Of a stretch of 6,036 nucleotides of DNA, positions 1 through 6,036 are shown one piece after another (position 1 is the first letter of the stretch; each line of letters starts with the position of its first letter). The stretch comes from Alcaligenaceae bacterium (lineage in GTDB: Bacteria; Pseudomonadota; Gammaproteobacteria; Burkholderiales; Burkholderiaceae_B), in contig CANCRX010000136.1 in the NCBI GenBank assembly GCA_947380655.1, positions 1 through 6,036 on the forward strand, in the 5' to 3' direction. The position numbers and the translations under genes were made by a program. The notes beneath the pieces were generated by a model, which saw only the letters and a program-made list of their open reading frames with translations, was not told the DNA's origin and ran no database searches.

Positions 1-3000
1 CCGCTTGGCACGATCGTTGCCTATTCGGATAATTCGGCCATCATGGAAGGTGGCGAGGCCATACGTTTTCAGGCTTCCAACCCGACCAACGAAGTCGCAC
101 CGATTTATGAAGCGCATCCAATGATGGTTCACACCATCATGAAGGTTGAAACGCATAACCACCCAACTGCGATTGCTCCCTTCGAGGGTGCTGCAACGGG
201 TGCTGGCGGAGAAATTCGTGATGAGGGTGCAACAGGTCGCGGCTCCAAGCCCAAAGCAGGTCTGGCCGGCTTTACTGTTTCTCATCTAAAACTCGATGAT
301 GCTGCGCGCCCCTGGGAGTCAGATCATCACGGTAGTCCCGACCGTATCGCGAGCCCACTGTCCATCATGATTGATGGGCCGCTCGGAGCAGCAGCTTTTA
401 ATAATGAGTTTGGTCGCCCCAACTTGCTAGGCTATTTCCGTAGCTACGAACAGACTGCGGGTGGCACACGCTGGGGCTATCACAAGCCAATCATGATTGC
501 TGGCGGCCTGGGTAGTATCGATGCAGGACAAACTAAAAAAGATGTAATTCCTCCCAAAGCCTTATTGATTCAACTGGGTGGTCCAGGTCTGCGTATCGGC
601 ATGGGTGGCAGTGCAGCCTCCAGCATGGCCGTGGGCACAAACACGGCTGCACTGGACTTTGATTCAGTGCAACGCGGTAATCCTGAAATAGAACGCCGTG
701 CACAGGAAGTGATCGATCGTTGCTGGCAGCAGGGTACAAATAATCCTATTGTCGCGATTCATGATGTGGGTGCCGGTGGTTTGTCGAATGCTTTCCCTGA
801 GCTGGTCAACGACGCTGGGCGTGGTGCGACTTTTGAACTCAAGCGTGTCCCGCTCGAGGAATCAGGCATGTCCCCTGCAGAAATCTGGAGCAACGAATCG
901 CAAGAGCGTTACGTGCTGTCGATCTTGCCTCATGATCTGGAACGCTTCAAAGAAATCGCGGATCGAGAGCGCTGCCCGTTTGCAGTGATTGGTGTTGCTA
1001 CGGAAGAGCGCCAGCTTCGTGTATTGAATGGCGAGGGGTTGCCAGGCATTGATTCGCTCAATCCGAGTAATGAAACGCGTCCTGTTGATGTGCCGATTGA
1101 TGTGATTCTAGGTAAGCCACCGCGCATGACGCGCGATGTGAAGCGTTTGCCAGGAGTCGCTGAGCCGCTTGATCTGACCGTGATCAGTCTGGATGATGCT
1201 GCGACACGCGTATTGCAGCACCCAACCGTTGCGAATAAAACTTTTCTCATCACCATCGGTGATCGTACCGTGGGTGGTTTGTCGAGTCGTGATCAGATGG
1301 TGGGTCCCTGGCAGGTACCGGTTGCCGATTGTGCTGTGACACTGGCAGATCATGATGGTACGCGCGGCGAAGCCATGGCGATGGGGGAGCGCACACCGCT
1401 TGCTGTAATTGATGCCGCGGCCTCGGGTCGTATGGCGGTTGCCGAAGCCTTGACGAACCTGGTTGCTGCAGATGTCGCACGACTCGAAGACATTAAGTTG
1501 TCAGCTAACTGGATGGCAGCGTGTGGGGCACCTGGTCAGGATGCCGCACTCTATGACACCGTGTCAGCAGTTAGCGTGCTGTGCCAGCAAGTCGGTTTGT
1601 CGATTCCAGTTGGTAAAGACTCTTTGTCGATGCAGACAACCTGGAATGAAGGCGATGAAAATCGTAAGGTCCTCGCACCTGTTTCGTTGATCGTGACGGC
1701 TTTTTCTCCGGTCAATGATGTACGCAATACGCTCACACCAGAATTAAAAACAAATCTTGGCCCAACGAGCCTGATCCTGATTGATTTAGGTCAGGGACGC
1801 CAGCGTATGGGCGCTTCGATCCTTTCTCAAGTCATCAATCAGGTGGGCGAGCAGACTCCCGATCTGGAGGATGCCCAAGCGTTGCGGTCTTTCTTTGTAA
1901 CGATTCGCGCTCTGGCTGATTCAGGCGTCGTGTTGTCCTATCATGATCGCTCTGATGGCGGTTTGTTTGCGACTGTTTGTGAAATGGCGTTTGCAGGTCA
2001 CACCGGTGTATCGCTCAATCTTGACATGTTGACGATTGATGCGCATGCTGCAGACTGGGGTGATTACAAAATTCGTCCAGAGCAGGTTGCAGTACAGCGT
2101 GATGAGCTGACACTCAAAGCCTTGTTTAACGAAGAAGCCGGTGCGGTGATTCAGGTACCAGCTGCCGAGCGTGACGCGGTAATGCAGGTCTTGCGCGCAG
2201 CGGGTTTGTCAAAGTTCTCGCATGTCATCGGCTCGCTCAATGCAGCCGACGAAGTTGAAATTTTCCGCGATGGTAAAAAAATCTGGGGACGTCCGCGTGC
2301 CGAACTCGGACAGCTTTGGAGTGAGGTGAGTTATCGCATTGCTTCTCTGCGTGAAAATCCAGCATGCGCGCAAGCAGAGTTCGACACCTGGAAAGATCTG
2401 ACGGATCCTGGCATGTCACCGCTGGTGAGCTTTGATCCACAACACAATGTGGCAGCGCCATTCTTGAATATGGGTGCCAAGCCACGCGTTGCGATCTTGC
2501 GAGAGCAGGGTTGTAACAGTCAGGTTGAAATGGCTTGGGCCTTTGACAAAGCGGGCTTTGAAGCGTGGGATGTGCACATGACAGACTTGCAGTCTGGCTA
2601 TGTTGATCTTTCCTTATTCCAGGGTCTTGTTGCTGTCGGTGGCTTCAGTTACGGCGACGTGCTGGGAGCAGGCGAGGGTTGGGCGCGCAGTATTTTGTTT
2701 AACGCACAATTGTCCGACCAGTTTGCACAGTACTTCGCGCGTCCGGATACCTTTGGTCTGGGTGTGTGCAATGGTTGCCAGATGATGGCGGCCCTTGCCA
2801 AGATGATCCCCGGCGCAGAACACTGGCCGCGTTTCACCCGCAACCAGTCAGAGAAATACGAAGCGCGCTACTCAATGGTTGAGGTGCTCGAGTCGCCTTC
2901 ACTTTTCTTTAAAGGCATGGCGGGTTCGCGTATTCCTGTGGCGGTTGCGCACGGTGAGGGTTTTGCAAACTTCTCGCGTCAGGGCAATGCGCAGCAAGCA

Positions 3001-3258
3001 ATCGGTGCGCTGCAATTCATCGATCACCGTGGTCAGGCGACTGAGGCGTATCCGTTTAATCCAAATGGTAGCCCCAATGGTTTGACGTCCGTGACGACAG
3101 CCGACGGGCGCTTTACCGTGCTCATGCCGCACCCAGAGCGTGTCACACGCAATGTGATGATGTCCTGGGCGCCTGAGCGCTGGGGTCAGGCCGATACCGG
3201 AGGGATGTATTCACCCTGGATGCGGTTTTTCCAGAACGCCAGGACTTCGCTGGGTTGA
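1..3258 (+). CDS. purL: Phosphoribosylformylglycinamidine synthase (FGAM synthase), large single-chain form, 5' end missing
   Basis: Cytosolic enzyme of de novo purine synthesis: FGAR + glutamine + ATP gives FGAM + glutamate + ADP + Pi. The reading frame is open from base 1, and the 14 codons before the first ATG (position 43) read as conserved PurL sequence (AYSDNSAIMEGG). That ATG is therefore internal and the gene starts outside the window. 1085 residues are visible; E. coli PurL has about 1295, so roughly 210-260 N-terminal residues are missing. Visible parts: the FGAM synthetase core with HNHPTAI (fragment residues 52-58) and GGEIRDEGATGRG; a second half with ANWMAACG, PVGKDS and YHDRSDGG; and a C-terminal class-I amidotransferase domain from about residue 828. 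That domain has GGFSYGD (about 880), the nucleophile Cys923 in GVCNGCQMM, and His1044/Glu1046 in MPHPER. The fused amidotransferase marks the proteobacterial large type, which needs no separate PurQ or PurS. An insert near residues 680-700, absent from enterobacteria, fits Burkholderiales. No internal disruption is seen. The stop codon touches the stop of the convergent thioesterase gene. Confidence 0.97.
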   Translation, partial: PLGTIVAYSDNSAIMEGGEAIRFQASNPTNEVAPIYEAHPMMVHTIMKVETHNHPTAIAPFEGAATGAGGEIRDEGATGRGSKPKAGLAGFTVSHLKLDDAARPWESDHHGSPDRIASPLSIMIDGPLGAAAFNNEFGRPNLLGYFRSYEQTAGGTRWGYHKPIMIAGGLGSIDAGQTKKDVIPPKALLIQLGGPGLRIGMGGSAASSMAVGTNTAALDFDSVQRGNPEIERRAQEVIDRCWQQGTNNPIVAIHDVGAGGLSNAFPELVNDAGRGATFELKRVPLEESGMSPAEIWSNESQERYVLSILPHDLERFKEIADRERCPFAVIGVATEERQLRVLNGEGLPGIDSLNPSNETRPVDVPIDVILGKPPRMTRDVKRLPGVAEPLDLTVISLDDAATRVLQHPTVANKTFLITIGDRTVGGLSSRDQMVGPWQVPVADCAVTLADHDGTRGEAMAMGERTPLAVIDAAASGRMAVAEALTNLVAADVARLEDIKLSANWMAACGAPGQDAALYDTVSAVSVLCQQVGLSIPVGKDSLSMQTTWNEGDENRKVLAPVSLIVTAFSPVNDVRNTLTPELKTNLGPTSLILIDLGQGRQRMGASILSQVINQVGEQTPDLEDAQALRSFFVTIRALADSGVVLSYHDRSDGGLFATVCEMAFAGHTGVSLNLDMLTIDAHAADWGDYKIRPEQVAVQRDELTLKALFNEEAGAVIQVPAAERDAVMQVLRAAGLSKFSHVIGSLNAADEVEIFRDGKKIWGRPRAELGQLWSEVSYRIASLRENPACAQAEFDTWKDLTDPGMSPLVSFDPQHNVAAPFLNMGAKPRVAILREQGCNSQVEMAWAFDKAGFEAWDVHMTDLQSGYVDLSLFQGLVAVGGFSYGDVLGAGEGWARSILFNAQLSDQFAQYFARPDTFGLGVCNGCQMMAALAKMIPGAEHWPRFTRNQSEKYEARYSMVEVLESPSLFFKGMAGSRIPVAVAHGEGFANFSRQGNAQQAIGALQFIDHRGQATEAYPFNPNGSPNGLTSVTTADGRFTVLMPHPERVTRNVMMSWAPERWGQADTGGMYSPWMRFFQNARTSLG

Positions 3259-3798
3259 TTACTTTTTAATATCGACGACCATGCAGGTTGTGGTCGCCGT
3301 TGCATGCAATTTTCCGTCGGGACCGATCAGTCGTCCCTCGGCGATGGCGATGGTTCTGCCAACCTGAATCGCGCGACCAATCGCACGCACGCGACCAACG
3401 GTTGGAAGCAGGGCACGGGTCATTTTCACGCTCAGATCGAGCGTCGTGTAACCCTTGCCCGGCGGCAGCATGGTGTGGATTGAGTTTCCAACTGCTGCAT
3501 CCATAATGGTGGCAAACCAGCCGCCGTGCACGAATCCCTGCACATTCAACACGCTTTCGGTTGGGTTGCCTTGAACGACTGCATGACCCGGCGAGGCTTC
3601 CATGATCATGTAATTCATATGTGTCGCCATATTGCCATTTGGCAGATCACCACGAATGACCGCTTGCATGACCTCGAGTCCTGTGAGTCCCGATACTTTG
3701 TCCTGATTGAGATGTCCGACCAGTCGCCCGTTGGCCATGGCCCCGAGTAGTTTTTCTTCTTCTGCGATCCAGGTGGCGAGCATGTTTTCTTGAGTCAT
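3259..3798 (-). CDS. PaaI-family hotdog-fold thioesterase
   Basis: 179-residue protein, probably a cytosolic acyl-CoA thioesterase. The signature is NVQGFVHGGWFATIMDAAVG: HGG at 91-93 followed by an acidic residue at 100, as in the PaaI/COG2050 hotdog family where this region forms the central helix and active site. GYTTLDLSVKMTR (about 117-128) and the end segment HATATTTCMVV also match this family. The protein is about 40 residues longer than a minimal PaaI; the first 35 or so residues are a charged, helix-like extension with no recognised domain. There is no signal peptide or membrane segment. The ATG at 3798 was chosen because an in-frame TAA lies seven codons upstream. A second ATG at 3783 (Met6) is possible, and neither has a clear Shine-Dalgarno sequence. 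The substrate cannot be read from the sequence, and nothing in the context ties it to purines. Its TAA stop directly abuts the purL stop. No symbol is given because true paaI belongs to a phenylacetate cluster, which is absent here. Confidence 0.88.
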   Translation of the reverse strand: MTQENMLATWIAEEEKLLGAMANGRLVGHLNQDKVSGLTGLEVMQAVIRGDLPNGNMATHMNYMIMEASPGHAVVQGNPTESVLNVQGFVHGGWFATIMDAAVGNSIHTMLPPGKGYTTLDLSVKMTRALLPTVGRVRAIGRAIQVGRTIAIAEGRLIGPDGKLHATATTTCMVVDIKK

Positions 3799-3813
3799 TA
3801 TTTTGTCTGTAAT

Positions 3814-3843
3814 GTTTTAGGGTGATGGCTGTGTGTGTTTCAA
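3814..3843 (-). promoter_or_regulatory. Possible sigma-70 promoter of the thioesterase gene
   Basis: Read on the minus strand, TTGAAA (3843-3838, five of six matches to TTGACA) is followed after 18 bp by TAAAAC (3819-3814, four of six matches to TATAAT). Transcription would start near 3807, leaving a leader of only about 9 nt before the ATG at 3798. This would fit the lack of a Shine-Dalgarno sequence. The match is weak and the region is AT-rich, so chance is a real alternative. Confidence 0.25.
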
Positions 3844-3852
3844 TAAAAGAAA

Positions 3853-3881
3853 AGCTTAGCTTTATGATTTCTACCTAAGCT
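3853..3881. repeat. 7-bp inverted repeat in the divergent intergenic region
   Basis: AGCTTAG (3853-3859) and CTAAGCT (3875-3881) are perfect inverted copies separated by 15 bp. The repeat lies 55-83 bp upstream of the thioesterase start and well upstream of the guaB promoter. There is no T-run suited to a terminator on either side. It could be a protein-binding site or chance in AT-rich DNA; no known operator is recognised. Confidence 0.35.
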
Positions 3882-3985
3882 AGATGCGGTTTCCAGGCCC
3901 CTATTTGGCGCTTTCTTGGCTCTTTTATTTACTGATTTCAATTCCACAACAATTCTGGTGACGCATTTTAGGGGTTTTTGACCCG

Positions 3986-3997
3986 TTTTGATCAAAA
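3986..3997. promoter_or_regulatory. 12-bp perfect palindrome, candidate operator of guaB
   Basis: TTTTGATCAAAA is a perfect 12-bp palindrome ending 19 bp before the -10 box of guaB. With the predicted transcription start near 4029, it covers about -43 to -32, where the -35 element would normally be. A dimeric regulator bound here could repress guaB by blocking polymerase or activate it in place of a good -35 box. It resembles no operator I can name with confidence; it lacks the spacing of FNR or CRP sites. The regulatory role is inferred from position and symmetry only. Confidence 0.35.
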
Positions 3998-4016
3998 AAG
4001 ACCTACTCAGGCATCG

Positions 4017-4022
4017 TATAAT
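4017..4022 (+). promoter_or_regulatory. -10 box of the guaB promoter
   Basis: TATAAT matches the sigma-70 -10 consensus exactly and lies 24 bp before the guaB ATG. Transcription would start near 4028-4030, giving a leader of about 18 nt that just holds the ribosome binding site. At 16-18 bp spacing the -35 position is an A-run with little resemblance to TTGACA, and no TGn extended -10 is present (the bases before TATAAT are TCG). The nearest TTGA-type hexamers are TTGATC at 3988-3993, 23 bp away, and TTGACC at 3978-3983, farther still. Confidence 0.65.
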
Positions 4023-4036
4023 CTCTCTTTGCGCCC

Positions 4037-4040
4037 GGAG
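4037..4040 (+). promoter_or_regulatory. Ribosome binding site that fixes the guaB start
   Basis: GGAG lies 6 nt before the ATG at 4047, an ideal spacing. It supports 4047 over an in-frame TTG at 3978, which lies upstream of the -10 box. Confidence 0.75.
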
Positions 4041-4046
4041 CTTTTT

Positions 4047-5507
4047 ATGCGTTTAATTCAAACCGCGCTCACCTTCGACGATGTGTTGCTGGTGCCTGCC
4101 TTCTCTCAGGTCTTGCCCCGCGATACTTCTCTCGCGACGCGTCTGACCCGCAATATTTCCCTGAATATCCCTTTGGTGTCTGCTGCGATGGACACGGTAA
4201 CTGAGGCACGTCTGGCGATTGCCATGGCCCAGGAAGGCGGTATCGGTATCATCCATAAAAATCTGACTGCAGACGAGCAGGCGCATGAGGTCGCTCGCGT
4301 CAAACGTCACGAGTTCGGTATCGTGATTGACCCGATCACTGTGACACCCAATATGAAAGTACGTGATGCGATTGCTCTGCAACGTCAGCACGGTATTTCT
4401 GGTTTGCCAGTCGTTGAGGGGGGTAAGGTCGTCGGTATCGTGACCAACCGCGATCTGCGTTTTGAGGATCGCCTCGATGCGACGATCAAAACAGTCATGA
4501 CCCCTCAGGATCGTCTGATTACCATGAAAGAGGGTGCCACACTCTCTGAAGCGCAGACCTTAATGCACAAGCACCGCCTTGAGCGCGTGCTGATTGTGAA
4601 TGATGAATTCCAGTTGTGCGGTCTGGCGACTGTGAAAGACATTGTTAAAAACACAGAACACCCCGCAGCCTGTAAAGACAGTCATGGACAGTTGCTCGTC
4701 GGTGCAGCGGTTGGCGTCGGTGATGGCACAGAAGAGCGTGTCGAAAAACTCGTCGCTGCAGGTGTCGATGTGATCGTGGTTGACACGGCTCACGGCCACT
4801 CCGCAGGCGTAATCGAGCGTGTACGCTGGGTCAAAACTAACTATCCAAAAGTCGAAGTCATCGGTGGCAATATTGCTACGGCAGATGCTGCGCGCGCGTT
4901 GCTCAATGCAGGTGCAGATGGTGTCAAAGTCGGTATCGGCCCAGGTTCTATTTGCACCACACGCGTCGTTGCTGGCGTTGGTGTGCCACAGATCACTGCG
5001 ATTTCAGACGTATCGAAAGCCCTCGAAGGCACTGGTGTGCCTTTGATCGCGGACGGTGGGATTCGTTTCTCTGGTGATATTTCCAAAGCCATCGCTGCTG
5101 GTGCATCGACTTGCATGATGGGCGGTATGTTTGCTGGCACTGAAGAAGCCCCCGGTGAAGTCGTCCTGTTTCAAGGTCGCTCTTACAAGTCATACCGTGG
5201 CATGGGTAGTCTGGGCGCGATGGCCGATGGTTCAGCTGATCGCTATTTCCAGGATCCCGCCAATAACGCTGACAAACTCGTACCCGAAGGCATCGAAGGC
5301 CGTGTGCCTTACAAAGGCAGTGTGCTCGCCATCATTTATCAGTTGGTCGGTGGCGTGCGTGCCTCAATGGGCTACTGTGGTTGCGCTACGATCGAAGAAA
5401 TGCGCACCAAACCCGAGTTTGTGCAAATCACTTCGGCGGGTTTCCGTGAGTCGCATGTCCATGATGTGCAGATCACCAAAGAAGCCCCCAATTACCGCGC
5501 AGATTAA
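4047..5507 (+). CDS. guaB: Inosine-5'-monophosphate dehydrogenase (IMPDH)
   Basis: Cytosolic, usually tetrameric or octameric enzyme that oxidises IMP to XMP with NAD+, the first committed step to GMP. The 486-residue length matches E. coli GuaB (488). The order is: N-terminal barrel part (MRLIQTALTFDDVLLVPAF; SAAMDTVTEARLAIAMAQEGG at about 45-65); two CBS domains (about 95-140 and 150-200) in which purine nucleotides usually act as effectors; then the rest of the TIM barrel. Catalytic Cys303 is in GPGSICTTR. IMP-binding ADGGIR is at 335-340, MGGMFAGTEE at 358-367, and YRGMGSLGAM at 383-392. The mobile-flap dyad Arg399-Tyr400 is in DRYFQ, 96 residues after the cysteine as in E. coli. The C-terminal SHVHDV and ITKEAPNYR are present. 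The start at 4047 has GGAG 6 nt upstream and gives the normal family N-terminus. The 23-residue in-frame extension to a TTG at 3978 is rejected because it crosses the promoter. guaA follows 71 bp downstream on the same strand. Confidence 0.97.
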   Translation: MRLIQTALTFDDVLLVPAFSQVLPRDTSLATRLTRNISLNIPLVSAAMDTVTEARLAIAMAQEGGIGIIHKNLTADEQAHEVARVKRHEFGIVIDPITVTPNMKVRDAIALQRQHGISGLPVVEGGKVVGIVTNRDLRFEDRLDATIKTVMTPQDRLITMKEGATLSEAQTLMHKHRLERVLIVNDEFQLCGLATVKDIVKNTEHPAACKDSHGQLLVGAAVGVGDGTEERVEKLVAAGVDVIVVDTAHGHSAGVIERVRWVKTNYPKVEVIGGNIATADAARALLNAGADGVKVGIGPGSICTTRVVAGVGVPQITAISDVSKALEGTGVPLIADGGIRFSGDISKAIAAGASTCMMGGMFAGTEEAPGEVVLFQGRSYKSYRGMGSLGAMADGSADRYFQDPANNADKLVPEGIEGRVPYKGSVLAIIYQLVGGVRASMGYCGCATIEEMRTKPEFVQITSAGFRESHVHDVQITKEAPNYRAD

Positions 5508-5528
5508 TTTCTGACTTTTATGAAATCC

Positions 5529-5560
5529 AGGCACCGGCTTTTAAGCCGGTGTCTTTTATT
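5529..5560 (+). terminator. Hairpin with T-rich tail between guaB and guaA
   Basis: CACCGGCT (5532-5539) and AGCCGGTG (5544-5551) form a perfect 8-bp GC-rich stem around a TTTA loop. G5531-T5552 (wobble), G5530-C5553 and A5529-T5554 can extend it to 11 bp. The tail continues as TCTTTTATT, giving the form of an intrinsic terminator. Because guaA begins only about 20 bp later and no promoter is evident between the hairpin and guaA, it probably acts as a partial terminator or as an mRNA 3'-end stabiliser within a guaBA operon. Confidence 0.7.
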
Positions 5561-5569
5561 CAAACAGGC

Positions 5570-5573
5570 AAGG
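5570..5573 (+). promoter_or_regulatory. Ribosome binding site of guaA
   Basis: AAGG lies 5 nt before the ATG at 5579. The match is modest but well spaced, and the following residues are the standard GuaA N-terminus. Confidence 0.5.
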
Positions 5574-5578
5574 TTCTC

Positions 5579-6036
5579 ATGCATCAGCGAATTCTGATTC
5601 TCGATTACGGTTCACAAGTCACACAACTTATCGCACGTCGCGTGCGTGAAGCAGGCGTCTACTGTGAACTCCATCCTGGTGACGTGACATCAGATTTCTT
5701 GCGTGAGCAAATGGCATCTGGTCTAAAGGGCATTATCCTTTCGGGCAGTCATGCCTCTGCTTATGACGAGGATTCGCTCAAGGTTCCTGGCGCTGTATTC
5801 GAGCTTGGTATTCCTGTGCTGGGTATTTGTTATGGCATGCAAGCCATGGCGCAGCAACTCGGTGGTGAAGTCAGTCATGCTGATCACCGCGAGTTTGGTT
5901 ATGCTGAGGTGCGGGCACATGGCCATACGAATTTACTCAAAGGTATCGAGGATTTCTCGACACCAGAAGGCCACGGCATGCTCAAGGTCTGGATGAGTCA
6001 TGGCGATCAGGTCACGCGCTTGCCTGATGGTTTTAA
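5579..6036 (+). CDS. guaA: GMP synthase (glutamine-hydrolysing), 3' end missing
   Basis: Cytosolic enzyme that converts XMP to GMP using ATP and glutamine, the step after GuaB. The window holds 152 codons of a protein usually about 520-540 residues long, so only most of the N-terminal class-I amidotransferase domain is visible. It begins MHQRILILDYGSQVTQLIAR, the typical family start. ILSGSHAS (53-60) is the oxyanion-strand region; the SHAS form is one I associate with betaproteobacteria, against GPES in enterobacteria. Nucleophile Cys84 is in GICYGMQ, followed by DHREFGYAEV and by WMSHGDQV near residue 140. The catalytic His/Glu pair, the ATP pyrophosphatase domain and the dimerisation domain lie beyond the right edge. 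The frame is open to the last base. It sits 71 bp after guaB on the same strand, behind a terminator-like hairpin, and is probably co-transcribed by read-through. Confidence 0.96.
   Translation, partial: MHQRILILDYGSQVTQLIARRVREAGVYCELHPGDVTSDFLREQMASGLKGIILSGSHASAYDEDSLKVPGAVFELGIPVLGICYGMQAMAQQLGGEVSHADHREFGYAEVRAHGHTNLLKGIEDFSTPEGHGMLKVWMSHGDQVTRLPDGF

Noticed and set aside
43..45. ATG at 43 as the true purL start
   Set aside because: The frame is open to base 1 and the 14 preceding codons encode conserved PurL sequence, so the gene is cut by the window edge.
930..1480. Minus-strand and alternate-frame open frames within purL and guaB, some about 110 codons long
   Set aside because: They overlap strongly conserved coding sequence, look like no known family, and are expected shadow frames of genes with this base composition.
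3273..3313. Intrinsic terminator for purL inside the thioesterase 3' end
   Set aside because: The stem is only 6 bp plus 2 after a mismatch, with a 9-nt loop, and the T-run is not next to it. It is too weak to annotate as a terminator.
3838..3868. Plus-strand promoter with TATGAT (3863-3868)
   Set aside because: The only upstream hexamer, TTTCAA, is poor and 19 bp away. The site is far from guaB, which has a better -10 close to its start.
3978..4046. 23-residue N-terminal extension of GuaB from an in-frame TTG
   Set aside because: It spans the TATAAT box, ends just after a good GGAG site placed for the ATG at 4047, and does not resemble GuaB. The ATG gives the normal 486-residue family length.
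4023..4046. Riboswitch or attenuator leader for guaB
   Set aside because: The predicted leader is only about 18 nt, too short for any structured regulatory RNA.

Overview
The window is a stretch of ordinary bacterial chromosome carrying de novo purine and GMP synthesis genes. From start to end it holds the 3' part of purL (plus strand, cut by the left edge), a PaaI-family hotdog thioesterase (minus strand), a short divergent regulatory region, a complete guaB (plus strand), and the first third of guaA (plus strand, cut by the right edge). All three purine proteins have the key residues expected in the visible part. I see no frameshifts, mobile elements, CRISPR arrays, tRNAs or rRNAs.

The organism is most likely a betaproteobacterium of the order Burkholderiales with moderate GC content (slightly above 50% by eye). 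The reasons are: a long single-chain PurL with an extra segment (about residues 680-700 of the fragment) that enterobacterial PurL lacks; a GuaB that begins MRLIQxALTFDDVLLVPAF; and a GuaA with SGSHAS where enterobacteria have SGGPES. This placement rests on remembered family sequences, not on a search, and the family or genus cannot be named.

Layout: purL (1-3258) and the thioesterase gene (3259-3798) converge, and their stop codons touch with no base between them. Positions 3799-4046 lie between the divergent thioesterase and guaB starts. They hold a 7-bp inverted repeat, a 12-bp perfect palindrome, a consensus TATAAT -10 box and the guaB ribosome binding site. guaB (4047-5507) is followed after 71 bp by guaA (from 5579), and a GC-rich hairpin with a T-rich tail sits between them.

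How the genes work together: PurL makes FGAM in the fourth step of de novo purine synthesis, leading to IMP. GuaB oxidises IMP to XMP, and GuaA aminates XMP to GMP. PurL and GuaA both carry class-I glutamine amidotransferase domains. The thioesterase has no known part in this pathway and is probably only a neighbour. The non-coding signals around guaBA are the parts most worth checking; no new biological system is visible.
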